The notes beneath the pieces are model-generated. The model was not told where the DNA came from. It saw only the letters and a program-made list of their open reading frames with translations, and searched no databases. DNA of 64,000 bases, from contig NZ_JANUDY010000002.1 of NCBI RefSeq assembly GCF_024809975.1, positions 186,001 to 250,000 of the forward strand, in the 5' to 3' direction. Each line of letters opens with the position of its first letter. Position 1 is the first letter of the stretch. Made by a program: the position numbers and the translations under genes. This DNA is from Comamonas sp. BIGb0152 (GTDB lineage: Bacteria > Pseudomonadota > Gammaproteobacteria > Burkholderiales > Burkholderiaceae_C). Positions 29,277 through 36,833 of this stretch are shown piece after piece.

Positions 29277-29338
29277 TGGTGTTCCAGAAATGCGGCAGCC
29301 CCGCACAGTGGCGGGCTCGGGAAAGTGTCTGGGGAAGC

Positions 29339-31138
29339 TCAGACAGCCACGGGCAGTTCAAAGCTCAAGGCTGCCAGGTGCTTGACCATCGCATCGCGGA
29401 TCGCGGGCAGGTCGCAGGCGCGATACAGCTTTGATGCCTTCTCTGCGGCCACATGAGGAAAACCTAGTTGAGCCATGCCTGCAGAGTCTATGGTTAAGGG
29501 GGCGATCAGTGCCTTGATCTGGCCCAAGGTGATACGCCGGCCATCATCAACGCGTGATGCTGCTCGCGCCTGAACTGCGCTGATCACCTGCTTGGCGTCA
29601 ATCCCGGCGACAGCCTCCGCTGCATTGCTGGCGGCCAAGTGAGCCAGGTCGTCTGCCACAGGCGCCGCCAGCGTGCCGGCCTGCACTGCCTGGCCAATAT
29701 CAGCCTGCGCGCTCAGGCTCTGCTCCTGAATGCGCTTGCGCTCTTCAGCAACATCTGCCTGAGCTTTCGCTTGCTCTTCTGCGCGGATGCGCTCGCGCTG
29801 GGCCTCCAGTTTTTTGGCCTCCGCCGCCTGGTGCTGACCAATGCGCAGGGCGGCCAGCGCCCGGAAGTCTTCGGAGGCCTTAGCGCCCACGGTGCCAAAG
29901 TCCGGGAAGAGGGTGATCCAGTCACCACTGTCCTGCACTAGGTGCTTGCGGTTGGCATCAAGCTGGTCGGCCAGCGCGTTCGCGTCCACCTTGGCATTGG
30001 TCAGCGCCACCGCCACCCTGTCGCGCATGCTGTCGAGCGACTTCAGGCCTTTGATCACTTCGGCGAATCCGCCGGCCAGGCGCGGCAGCCAGTTGGTGCC
30101 CAAGCGCTGGTTGAGCGCGGCAGTGTGGCTGTCCAGATCCTGCTGAGCCTGGAGAACTAGCGACTGTTTGCGAGCATCCTTTTCAGACTTCACGCGCTTT
30201 TCCAGAGCGATGGCCTTTGAAGTGGCGATCTCGTCCAGCTGCTCCAGCACCGTCAGCGCTTCGTCCACGCTCTGCATGTTGGCGCGAACTCGCTTGCCAG
30301 CCTGCTTCATGGCCTCAGCCACATCGCGCAGCCACTTTGCGTCGTCATCGGCTTCGGCAAACTGCTGGTCCGTCTCCAGCACCGTGTTGATGCTGTTGAT
30401 GCGGGTCAGCGCTCCGGCCTTGAATTCATCCAGATTGCTGGTGGTGATCTCTCCCTTGGCATCGAGGCGCAGAGCGGGAAGTGCATCGCGCAGCTTAGCT
30501 TCAGGGGCCGGTTTGGCGGCCTCAGCTTCCGGCTGATAGGCTGTCACTTCCTGCTCCAGCTGTGCCCAGCCGGCCACGATCTTGGCACGCAGCTCAGGGT
30601 TCGGCGTGTACCAGCAGCTGCGCTGTTCTTCGCAGATCCATTCGCCAGTGCTTTGGTCCAGCACCCATTTGCTGGCCAAGAACAGCGTTCGCTCCACCGT
30701 TTCGGCAACCATGGCTTGGTGTTCCATCTGCACCTGGTATTCCAGTGGCAGGTCGGTACCAGTAGCGCTCGGGGTCATCGCGTTGCGCAGCCGCTCATTC
30801 AAGCTCTTGTGCTCCCACGCCGTCTCGCCCATGAGGGTCAGGCCGTCAAAGCTCGCGCTGTTCTTGCCGTTGGTGCCCACCAACGGCGCCAGTTCCTCGC
30901 CGACGATCTTCTCGGCCAGTGGCCGGGCCAGCTCTTCAAACTGGTGACCTTGGTCAAAGCGGCGCTGGGTGGCGGCATCCACTTCCGGCTCTATGCCGGT
31001 GGACAGGCGCTTGATCAATTCCGAGCGGCTGGTGTAGCTGCTGCAGCCCATCATGGCCGGCGCGTCGCTCGCGTTGAAGTGGGCGGCCCGGTGCGCGTGC
31101 CAGGCTGGCGTGCCCTGTGTGAGATTCACGACTTTCAT
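29339..31138 (-). CDS. YqaJ-family (lambda Exo-like) nuclease with long C-terminal extension
   Basis: The protein is 599 aa. Residues 1-200 carry the YqaJ fold: TPAWHAHRAAHFNASDAPAM at the start, then SFDGL and WEHKSL, the D...ExK metal-binding set of this nuclease superfamily. The remaining ~400 residues are mostly charged helix and coiled coil (AEAKKLEAQRERIRAEEQAK) and end in a small globular part. Single-domain YqaJ proteins are about half this length. It works with RecT, encoded three bases upstream, as a 5'-3' exonuclease / annealase pair for phage recombination. Confidence 0.88.
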   Translation of the reverse strand: MKVVNLTQGTPAWHAHRAAHFNASDAPAMMGCSSYTSRSELIKRLSTGIEPEVDAATQRRFDQGHQFEELARPLAEKIVGEELAPLVGTNGKNSASFDGLTLMGETAWEHKSLNERLRNAMTPSATGTDLPLEYQVQMEHQAMVAETVERTLFLASKWVLDQSTGEWICEEQRSCWYTPNPELRAKIVAGWAQLEQEVTAYQPEAEAAKPAPEAKLRDALPALRLDAKGEITTSNLDEFKAGALTRINSINTVLETDQQFAEADDDAKWLRDVAEAMKQAGKRVRANMQSVDEALTVLEQLDEIATSKAIALEKRVKSEKDARKQSLVLQAQQDLDSHTAALNQRLGTNWLPRLAGGFAEVIKGLKSLDSMRDRVAVALTNAKVDANALADQLDANRKHLVQDSGDWITLFPDFGTVGAKASEDFRALAALRIGQHQAAEAKKLEAQRERIRAEEQAKAQADVAEERKRIQEQSLSAQADIGQAVQAGTLAAPVADDLAHLAASNAAEAVAGIDAKQVISAVQARAASRVDDGRRITLGQIKALIAPLTIDSAGMAQLGFPHVAAEKASKLYRACDLPAIRDAMVKHLAALSFELPVAV

Positions 31139-31141
31139 TGA

Positions 31142-32131
31142 TTACCCTTCCAGCTCGGCCACGCGAGCGTCGAAAACTTCGTTCAGGCGCAGGCGCTGCG
31201 CTTCATCAGGGATGCCTTCCAGCAGGCTGCCCAGCTCGTAGAGCTTGTCCAAGGCGGCGGCGGCCTTCATGTCGGCTTCCAGCTTCTCTGGGCTCAGCGC
31301 CGGCGCGTCAGCGTCCTGCGTGTCCTTGGGCTGGACATCAGTAACCTCTTGCTTGGCTGCCGCGGTTGGCTTGAGGTCCAACGCCCGCAGCTTTTTGACC
31401 TGCTCGTCGGTGAACTCCAGGCTTGGATTGCGCGAGTAGGTGAATGCAATCAGCTCATCAGCCGTCTTGCGCCCACCGGTAATCACCTCCTTCCACTTCA
31501 AGAAGTTGCCTTCGAACTGGTCTTCTGGGTAGGGCTCCTTCACAACCTGAGCCTGTCCCATGTCTTTATTGATCGGAGGCTTGGCCGAAGTCTCCATGTC
31601 CTGCAGTTCTTCGGCCACTGCCATGCCGCGCAGCACATCAGGGAACACGTCGCGCAGGGCGAATGCGCGGGCGCGCAATTGGCGCATGCGCTTGGGGTAC
31701 TGCGTCCAGGGGCCTTGCTTGCCAGCCAGGCCGGCCATGCGAGCATCTTCTGTGCTGAAGGATCGGATCTGCTCTTCACCGCCCTTGCGCCGAACACGGC
31801 AGGTGGCGGTGGTGCCGTCATCTTCTTCTGTGACGTAGTCGCAGACCGGGCTGGCGAGCACCAGGGCGATGACTGCATCACCCCAGAGAGCGGGGCGGCC
31901 GTTGATCACCGCAATGTTCTGGATCGCCTGCAGCGGCTTCATCCCGAGCTCGGTGCCCCACTGCATGGCGATCAGGCAGTTGGCCGGCTTGCCTTGGAAG
32001 TCCTTGGGCACCATGTTGCTGTCGGATAGGTACTGGGCGAATGTCAGCGCCTGCTCGAAGGTTTGGGGCGACAGGTCGACCTGCGTGTTTTGGCGTGGCG
32101 CCAACTGGCTGTTGGATGGTGAAGTGGTCAT
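31142..32131 (-). CDS. recT: RecT-family single-strand annealing protein
   Basis: The protein is 329 aa from the ATG at 32131. It has the RecT core (FAQYLSDSNMVPKDFQGKPA, LIAMQWGTELGMKPLQAIQ, NGRPALWGDAVIALVLASP) and an acidic, low-complexity C-terminus. It anneals complementary single strands made by the partner exonuclease. The frame is open 48 bp upstream, but those codons cover the end of a preceding tiny gene. Confidence 0.9.
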   Translation of the reverse strand: MTTSPSNSQLAPRQNTQVDLSPQTFEQALTFAQYLSDSNMVPKDFQGKPANCLIAMQWGTELGMKPLQAIQNIAVINGRPALWGDAVIALVLASPVCDYVTEEDDGTTATCRVRRKGGEEQIRSFSTEDARMAGLAGKQGPWTQYPKRMRQLRARAFALRDVFPDVLRGMAVAEELQDMETSAKPPINKDMGQAQVVKEPYPEDQFEGNFLKWKEVITGGRKTADELIAFTYSRNPSLEFTDEQVKKLRALDLKPTAAAKQEVTDVQPKDTQDADAPALSPEKLEADMKAAAALDKLYELGSLLEGIPDEAQRLRLNEVFDARVAELEG

Positions 32132-32156
32132 GGTTTTTGGGGTGGTGAGCTGGAAA

Positions 32157-32252
32157 TCAAAAGGCGCCCCATGCCGCAATGTGCGCAGCAGCAGCGATGC
32201 AGATAGCGCTGAAAGCGCAGTAGATGGCCGCGAACAGCAGCTTGTCCTTCAT
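32157..32252 (-). CDS. Tiny membrane peptide, 31 aa
   Basis: The frame starts MKDKLLFAAIYCAF and is one predicted membrane helix ending AAWGAF. AAGGAATC precedes the start, and the ATG overlaps the stop of the previous tiny gene (ATGA), giving translational coupling. Function unknown. Confidence 0.6.
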   Translation of the reverse strand: MKDKLLFAAIYCAFSAICIAAAAHIAAWGAF

Positions 32253-32425
32253 TCTTGGATTCCTTGTGCTTGTGCGACAGCCAGGCGCTGCGCGACAGTG
32301 ATGGCGTCCTGCACATCGGCGGCAGTGGCGCGCTCGACTGCGAGATCGCTCTCTGGGTCAGAAAAGAAAATGACCGCCAAGAGGGCGGCCAGCATGCATG
32401 CGGTGTGAATTGCGTTCTTACGCAT
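32249..32425 (-). CDS. Small exported or membrane-anchored peptide, 58 aa
   Basis: It starts MRKNAIHTAC with a hydrophobic helix (MLAALLAVIFFS), then a soluble acidic/alanine tail. GGAG lies 7-8 nt upstream, and the ATG overlaps the stop of the preceding small membrane gene. Its codons for AVIFF also form a terminator-like hairpin plus ATTTTCTTTT (32361-32388). Function unknown; a host-takeover or host-killing role like that of lambda leftward small genes is possible. Confidence 0.6.
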   Translation of the reverse strand: MRKNAIHTACMLAALLAVIFFSDPESDLAVERATAADVQDAITVAQRLAVAQAQGIQE

Positions 32426-32597
32426 AGCGGCTCCAGATGAAAGCGATCAGGCCCAGCACGATGACCAGTGCCAGCCAAAAGGAAAGCCGCTGGGTTAGCG
32501 GCTTGGTGTAGTGCTCGAAGGGGTCGTAGTACCCTGGGCCGTGGCCCCAGGCCTGTCCCATCGTTCGAGGTGTTGAGCGGTTCAGTGGATGACGCAT
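32418..32597 (-). CDS. Small membrane protein, 59 aa
   Basis: An excellent ribosome site (GGAGGATCTGAA) precedes the ATG. The first 36 residues are polar and aromatic (MGQAWGHGPGYYDPFEHY); a single membrane helix (FWLALVIVLGLIAFIW) ends the protein. It overlaps genes on both sides. Function unknown. Confidence 0.65.
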   Translation of the reverse strand: MRHPLNRSTPRTMGQAWGHGPGYYDPFEHYTKPLTQRLSFWLALVIVLGLIAFIWSRYA

Positions 32598-32827
32598 TTC
32601 AGATCCTCCTGCAGTTCATCAAGCACCCGGCGCACGCGGTGGCCGCCGGCCGGTGAGATACGGTCGAGCTTGTCCGCTGCCTCGATTCCAATTTCCTGGT
32701 AACCCTTGATCAGTTCCAGCAACTGGGCGTTTTGGGCTTCAAGGTGGGCCCGTACAGGATCCTCTGTCGGATCGTCAGGGAGCATGGAATCCCAGCTGGC
32801 CTGGGCGCGTGTGAGTGCTAAGGTCAT
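32582..32827 (-). CDS. Hypothetical phage protein, 81 aa
   Basis: It begins MTLALTRAQASWDSML and contains an amphipathic helix (HLEAQNAQLLELIKGYQEIG). Not recognised. It is the first gene after a terminator-like hairpin in the leftward early transcript; the start at 32827 lies just downstream of that hairpin. Confidence 0.65.
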   Translation of the reverse strand: MTLALTRAQASWDSMLPDDPTEDPVRAHLEAQNAQLLELIKGYQEIGIEAADKLDRISPAGGHRVRRVLDELQEDLKCVIH

Positions 32828-32843
32828 TTGCTCATTCCGGGAA

Positions 32844-32870
32844 TAAAAATGCCCGCCTTGGTGGGCGGGC
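32844..32870 (-). terminator. Terminator early in the leftward operon
   Basis: On the minus strand GCCCGCC-CACCAA-GGCGGGC is followed by ATTTTTATT. It lies between the leftward promoter region and the first leftward gene, the position of lambda tL1. Confidence 0.7.
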
Positions 32871-33070
32871 GGGGACACTGACTGGAAGGTCAGCGTGCTT
32901 TGGGATAAAAATCCATAAGCTAGGGTGGCTCGTACGCAGATGGCGTATCGAGCGGGAAGGGTGGATCAAGCATTCCAGCCCCGACCTTATCTATGCATTG
33001 CATCTCTGTCGGCAATGAATCTGTAAGCTCGGTTACCATTCAAGCGATTGCAATATGAACATATGAAGAA

Positions 33071-33427
33071 ATGCGCAACATCGTTTACTACTTGCTGATG
33101 CTCATGCTTGGATATGCTTGGTACAAGTTCGGGCAGAAGCTACTTCGTCAAGGGCATCGTGATGAAAATGATGAACCGACCACGGGAATTTTTGGGCCAT
33201 TTGGATTTTTGCTGTCTGCAGCCTTGACCTGCTACCTGGTCTTCGGTGCGCTGCGCGCGCTAATTCGGGGTGAGGTGTCATGCCTCGGTAGATCTTGTTC
33301 TGGACAGGTCTACACACTTGCAGCGCATCCTAGTGACTACTGGTCAAACATGTTTTTCATGATCTGGATCGTGTTTGCGTTGATATATGCGCTGTACGTG
33401 ACGTTCATAATTTGGTCTCGAGACTAG
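33071..33427 (+). CDS. Small membrane protein, 118 aa, against the operon direction
   Basis: Not recognised. Three hydrophobic segments (YYLLMLMLGYAWYKFG; FGFLLSAALTCYLVFGALRA; MFFMIWIVFALIYALYVTFI) indicate an inner-membrane protein with a short loop carrying CLGRSC. A GAAG ribosome site lies close to the ATG. The stretch is more A/T-rich than the phage core and is transcribed opposite to the surrounding leftward genes, typical of a lysogenic-conversion (moron) gene. Confidence 0.6.
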   Translation: MRNIVYYLLMLMLGYAWYKFGQKLLRQGHRDENDEPTTGIFGPFGFLLSAALTCYLVFGALRALIRGEVSCLGRSCSGQVYTLAAHPSDYWSNMFFMIWIVFALIYALYVTFIIWSRD

Positions 33428-33592
33428 AGCTACGCGAAAATTGCAATGCTGTGCGTAGGCCAAAATAGACACTAGGTCGTAATGATTTAGGCTTTCCGTT
33501 TGTTGTTAGCCAGAGGCAAGCACCGATTGCTCGGTGGTGTATCCGGCTGTTACTATTTGCGCATCAACGCCACCTGGAGCGAGAGTGCAGCA

Positions 33593-33919
33593 ATGATCAC
33601 AGCCAGTACCAGCAGATTCAAATACAGAGCGATGGCAGCGGCAGGCTTCAAAAAGAAGTCCACGCTCCAGGCTCCTGCTATGACTAAGAAGGTGCTTCGC
33701 TGGGCCATACACAGTCGCTCGCGCAACCTGTATTTGGCGTTCTTATCTTGGCCATTCATCGTGATCTTTCTCGCGGCGGTAGCCATTGCGCTGTTTCTGC
33801 CGGCATGGCTGCTCTGGGTCACAGCGCTTCTTTCGCTCACCAAAGCGATAGAGCGAATCCTTGTGGCAGATGCCGCTTGGAAGCGCAGAGGCAGACTAGA
33901 AGACCAAAGCACTCCATGA
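33593..33919 (+). CDS. Small membrane protein, 108 aa, with its own terminator
   Basis: Not recognised. GGAGCGAGAG precedes the ATG at 33593. The N-terminus is basic and the second half has one or two membrane helices (FIVIFLAAVAIALFLPAWLLW, split over two segments) and a basic C-terminal tail. A hairpin plus TTTTC overlaps its stop codon, which supports the plus strand over a competing minus-strand frame. With the previous gene it forms a two-gene plus-strand island between the leftward operon and its promoter. Confidence 0.55.
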   Translation: MITASTSRFKYRAMAAAGFKKKSTLQAPAMTKKVLRWAIHSRSRNLYLAFLSWPFIVIFLAAVAIALFLPAWLLWVTALLSLTKAIERILVADAAWKRRGRLEDQSTP

Positions 33920-33937
33920 GAAGCGCTTTGGTTTTCT
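33905..33937 (+). terminator. Terminator overlapping the stop of the 108-aa membrane protein gene
   Basis: CCAAAGCACT and AGCGCTTTGG pair (one mismatch) around an 8-base loop containing the TGA stop, followed by TTTTCTCC. Confidence 0.65.
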
Positions 33938-34209
33938 CCCCCGGCCTGACCGGGGTTGGCTGATCTAACCCGCCGAAGCGGTCCCAGCACTTGGCCTATT
34001 GCGGTAGCCAATCCTCCACCCTTCGCACTCGCCGGAACGTGGGTCGTCCTCGGGTCATAGCGGTTAGCTCCGCGCTGTCTAACACTGCACTTCGCTATCG
34101 CTGCACGCTGCGCTCCACTGGAGCTAGACCCGCCCGCTGCGTCCTGTAGGGCTTACCGGCTTCGTATCGCTTGCCGGGGTCGTTTCGCGTTCATTGCTGC
34201 AATGCCTTT

Positions 34210-34238
34210 AATGTAAGTGTGCTAACAAATTATGTCAA
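34210..34238 (-). promoter_or_regulatory. Leftward early promoter (PL-like)
   Basis: Minus-strand TTGACA (34233-34238, perfect consensus), a 17-base spacer, and TACATT (34210-34215, 4/6). Both boxes are overlapped by operator-like palindromes that match those at the cI-cro boundary. Confidence 0.8.
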
Positions 34239-34248
34239 GTATACTTAC
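34213..34248. promoter_or_regulatory. OL-like operator pair
   Basis: GTAAGTGTGCTAAC at 34213-34226 and a related CAAGTATACTTAC at 34236-34248, 22 bp apart centre to centre. The first matches the OR-like site at 36812-36825 in 13 of 14 positions. They cover the -10 and -35 of the leftward promoter. Confidence 0.75.
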
Positions 34249-34287
34249 GAAAAAGATAAGTGAACTGGATTGTTTTTGAATAGGCGC

Positions 34288-34313
34288 AAAAAAAACCGCC
34301 CTATGGCGGTTTT
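34288..34313 (-). terminator. Terminator of the cI-darT-darG operon
   Basis: Minus-strand AAAACCGCC-ATA-GGGCGGTTTT followed by eight T in total; it lies 29 bp past the darG stop. Confidence 0.9.
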
Positions 34314-34341
34314 ACTGAATGGGGTTGTCGGCCCTAATCTT

Positions 34342-35424
34342 TCATGCGTAGGCGTTCCATGAACTGGACTGTAGTCTGCCAAGAGTTGCCGTCAGTACTT
34401 CATCGTCATGAAAAATACGTGACTTGCGTTGTGCTGCCCATTCTCCCGCTGACCAGTTAGCGAGACCATTGCGAATTCCTGCAATGGAGGGCTCAACTTT
34501 TTCCTTGTGCAAAAGCCAGTCACAAGTGGCAAGCAATTCCATGCCAAACGGTGACTGAAAACCGTCGATCAACACCGAGATCTCCTCCAACGCCGTAGCG
34601 TACATCTTTGCCTCGCTTTGAAGATAGGCTTGAATCAACGGAACTCTTTCCCTGTCTATCCAAATGGTGTCCATCGGATTGGCATCGCCAATCCTCTTGT
34701 CACTGTGCAAATAACTCCCATCAAGTGAGTTGAGTAGGTGACTGAGCTTTGGTGCGTATGGACCATACAGGTGCGCCCTGAACTCCAAATTCAGCGTATT
34801 AGGAAGCTCTGCACGGCGTAGGATGGCCCGCTCTAAGAACCAAGCAAGCTTTTGAATTTCTAGCAAGCTGCAATCCATTCCCATCACTGCATAGCGGTGA
34901 ACCAGTTCAGTGATCAGTGCTCGGGCAGGCGTTAGACGCTGCACGCCGGAGCGTTTTTCCACATTCTGATACTGGGTGGTTGGTTCGTACACAATGATCT
35001 CAGCCTCCAGTCCACTGAGAGCTCTGGTGATAAGCGGGTGCACTAGATTCCAGTCAAGGCCACCATTTCCCGCGCCAAGTGGAGGAAGCGCGATAGACTC
35101 GACTGCAGAGAGCTCAATCCAATTGCGTAAATCAGCCAGACCTGCCTCTATCCACTCTATACGTGAATCTCCCCTCCAATGCTGTTTGGTAGGAAAATTC
35201 ACGATCCATTTAGGCCCATCTAGCTCATCAGTTGCGGTGACAAACATAGCGCCAGTATGGACCTCGCCCGCTTTGCAAGCTCGGGAGTAGAGCAGATAAT
35301 TTTGTGGAAAACGCTCTTTGAACATGAGCGCAATCCCTTTCCCCATGACCCCCACGGTGTTAACAGTGTTGACCAGCGCTTGCGCACTAGAGTCAAGCAA
35401 GTTGCCTTGTACGAATCTGATCAT
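34342..35424 (-). CDS. darG: DarG: macrodomain DNA ADP-ribosyl glycohydrolase antitoxin
   Basis: The protein is 360 aa from the ATG at 35424, which overlaps the darT stop (ATGA). Residues 1-155 are a macrodomain (MIRFVQGNLLDSSAQALVNT, VNTVGVMGKGIALMF, IVNFPTKQHWRGDSR, ALPPLGAGNGGLDW); K80 falls at the lysine known to be needed for removal of ADP-ribose from DNA in studied DarG. The rest (TPARALITELVHRYAVMGMD split, HLYGPYAPKL) is the DarG C-terminal domain that binds and neutralises DarT. The gene is A/T-rich and follows cI and darT in one leftward operon. Confidence 0.93.
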   Translation of the reverse strand: MIRFVQGNLLDSSAQALVNTVNTVGVMGKGIALMFKERFPQNYLLYSRACKAGEVHTGAMFVTATDELDGPKWIVNFPTKQHWRGDSRIEWIEAGLADLRNWIELSAVESIALPPLGAGNGGLDWNLVHPLITRALSGLEAEIIVYEPTTQYQNVEKRSGVQRLTPARALITELVHRYAVMGMDCSLLEIQKLAWFLERAILRRAELPNTLNLEFRAHLYGPYAPKLSHLLNSLDGSYLHSDKRIGDANPMDTIWIDRERVPLIQAYLQSEAKMYATALEEISVLIDGFQSPFGMELLATCDWLLHKEKVEPSIAGIRNGLANWSAGEWAAQRKSRIFHDDEVLTATLGRLQSSSWNAYA

Positions 35425-36086
35425 TGGAAGTACCACGCAGGCCGGGCAAAAACTGACAATTTTAACTGTCTTTGAAGCAGCTCCTGCTTGATGGAGTTTT
35501 CGATAGCAGGTGAGTAACACACTATGCCAAGTAGTGACGCAACTGGCAAGTGATCGTGTACCAGCGCTTCAGCCTGGTAGCGCTCAACTTTGCGAGGGTC
35601 GTTCTCCGGATCTCGTTGGAAGTCGCGACGCTGAAGAATGGACCAGTCAATTTTGTTCAGATCACTGAGATCATGATAGTAGTTGCTTGCAACAAAGTAA
35701 GCGTGTGCATCGGTGAACAGAAAACGACGTCCCTCGCTTTGTATCTTGTGCAGACTAGATACAAGAATAGCAATTTCTGAGTTGGGTCTTTGCGTCACAC
35801 CATTGCGTCCAGACTTGATGTTAAGAAACATCGGCGAGAACGGGGTGAAGTAGAACGGCACGTAGTCGTTCAGAAGCCCCTCATACGGGGCTTTGACGGC
35901 ATGAGTGGCGCGTCTATTTGTTAAGTCAGCGTTACCGATTGACACCCATTGGGGATGCTGGATCGCACTGTTGCCACAGTATAGCCCATTGTCCAAAATC
36001 CAAGGCAGGTTGTTGACATGAACAATCCGGAAGATCAGCGCTTTTTCAGGGTTAAGTGCATCCTCGTAGGTGCGATTCGTCGCCAT
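35421..36086 (-). CDS. darT: DarT: DNA thymidine/guanosine ADP-ribosyltransferase toxin
   Basis: The protein (221 aa) has the family's DUF4433 length. NAD-binding features are FRIVHVNNLPWILDNGLY at the N-terminus and IGNADLTNRRA, with YVPFYFTPFSPMF following; the catalytic glutamate is E173 in RYQAEALVHDHLP. DarT uses NAD to ADP-ribosylate bases in single-stranded DNA, blocking replication; host-encoded DarTG systems are known to stop phages. The ATG at 36086 is 20 bp after the cI stop, so darT is probably read from the repressor maintenance transcript. Confidence 0.93.
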   Translation of the reverse strand: MATNRTYEDALNPEKALIFRIVHVNNLPWILDNGLYCGNSAIQHPQWVSIGNADLTNRRATHAVKAPYEGLLNDYVPFYFTPFSPMFLNIKSGRNGVTQRPNSEIAILVSSLHKIQSEGRRFLFTDAHAYFVASNYYHDLSDLNKIDWSILQRRDFQRDPENDPRKVERYQAEALVHDHLPVASLLGIVCYSPAIENSIKQELLQRQLKLSVFARPAWYFQ

Positions 36087-36106
36087 ATGCTGTGTCCCTA
36101 TTGATG

Positions 36107-36763
36107 TCAACCATCTTCCCACTTGCCCAGAACTGTTCCCAAGATATGGAACGGTTCGCGGATCGGCTCGTGCAGTGGGTTCAGCGGCATGAGCCACTGC
36201 CGACCATCTTCGTTTTTGTACACCTTAAAGGTTACGTCCCTCGCACCCTCTATGCAGGCTACCACTCGATCTCCATTCACTGGGGTTCGACGTTCAGGGT
36301 CTACAAAAATGATGCAACCCTCGGGATAAGTTCTGTTCGCTCCACTAGGGGCTGTCATTGAGTCGCCTCTCACTCGAAGCGCGAAAGTCGAGCTGCTGTG
36401 TGTTACGGGGCATTCCATCCACCGCTCAGCGTCTCCCGGCTGGAATGGATCCATAGCCTCACACCATTCTCCAGCTCTTACCCAAGAAATAAGGGGTACT
36501 TTGCCCCGCACATCAGGCCCAGGCTCGGTGTTCGCAGAAGAAGTTGGGAGCTTTTTTTGTCCCTCTCCAGTCGCAATCCACATGGTATTGAACCCAGTGC
36601 GCTGGGAAAGCTTGGCTGCTGGAGCCGTTTTTAGCGTCTTAGTGGGACCGTCTTTCCACTGCGTGACCGCAGATGAAGTCACCTCCGCTATTGATGCAAT
36701 CTCTCCAACGGACATATTGGCGGTGCGCATGATTTCGGCAATGCGTTCTTGGAGTGTGCTCAT
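36107..36763 (-). CDS. CI-type phage repressor (HTH plus S24 autoprotease)
   Basis: The repressor (218 aa) has an N-terminal helix-turn-helix (SVGEIASIAEVTSSAVTQWK) and a C-terminal S24 peptidase: the A97-G98 cleavage bond (WVRAGEW), Ser135 in RVRGDSM and Lys180 in DVTFKVY. RecA-stimulated self-cleavage should induce the prophage. I place the start at 36763, where the ATG touches the first operator palindrome with no room for a ribosome site, so the lysogenic transcript may be leaderless as for lambda cI. It heads a leftward cI-darT-darG operon. Confidence 0.95.
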   Translation of the reverse strand: MSTLQERIAEIMRTANMSVGEIASIAEVTSSAVTQWKDGPTKTLKTAPAAKLSQRTGFNTMWIATGEGQKKLPTSSANTEPGPDVRGKVPLISWVRAGEWCEAMDPFQPGDAERWMECPVTHSSSTFALRVRGDSMTAPSGANRTYPEGCIIFVDPERRTPVNGDRVVACIEGARDVTFKVYKNEDGRQWLMPLNPLHEPIREPFHILGTVLGKWEDG

Positions 36764-36825
36764 GTAAGTTAGCTTACTTGCAATTTGTGTTAGCGTGCTC
36801 GTGATCATTCTGTAAGTATGCTAAC
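36764..36825. promoter_or_regulatory. OR-like operator region between cI and cro
   Basis: Three related sites at about 23-25 bp spacing: GTAAGTTAGCTTAC (36764-36777, perfect palindrome), a degenerate GTTAGCGTGCTCGT (36789-36802), and GTAAGTATGCTAAC (36812-36825). The same family of sites recurs at 34.2 kb over the leftward promoter. The TATGCT inside the third site could be part of a rightward -10. Confidence 0.8.
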
Positions 36826-36833
36826 CTTGTGCG

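Larger units (their letters stand above)
33938..34287. other. Non-coding leader of the leftward operon with promoter and operators
   Basis: About 350 bp without a credible gene. It is rich in short inverted motifs and ends in the PL-like promoter and two operator-like sites listed separately. A leader of this kind, with terminators following, is where a nut-type or Q-type antitermination signal would be expected; I cannot identify one. Confidence 0.5.

Noticed and set aside
33553..34011. Minus-strand frame with a hydrophobic end, competing with the 108-aa plus-strand gene
   Set aside because: The plus-strand frame has a better start and a terminator placed exactly at its stop. The minus frame has a long unconvincing N-terminal part. 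I cannot fully exclude a short form.
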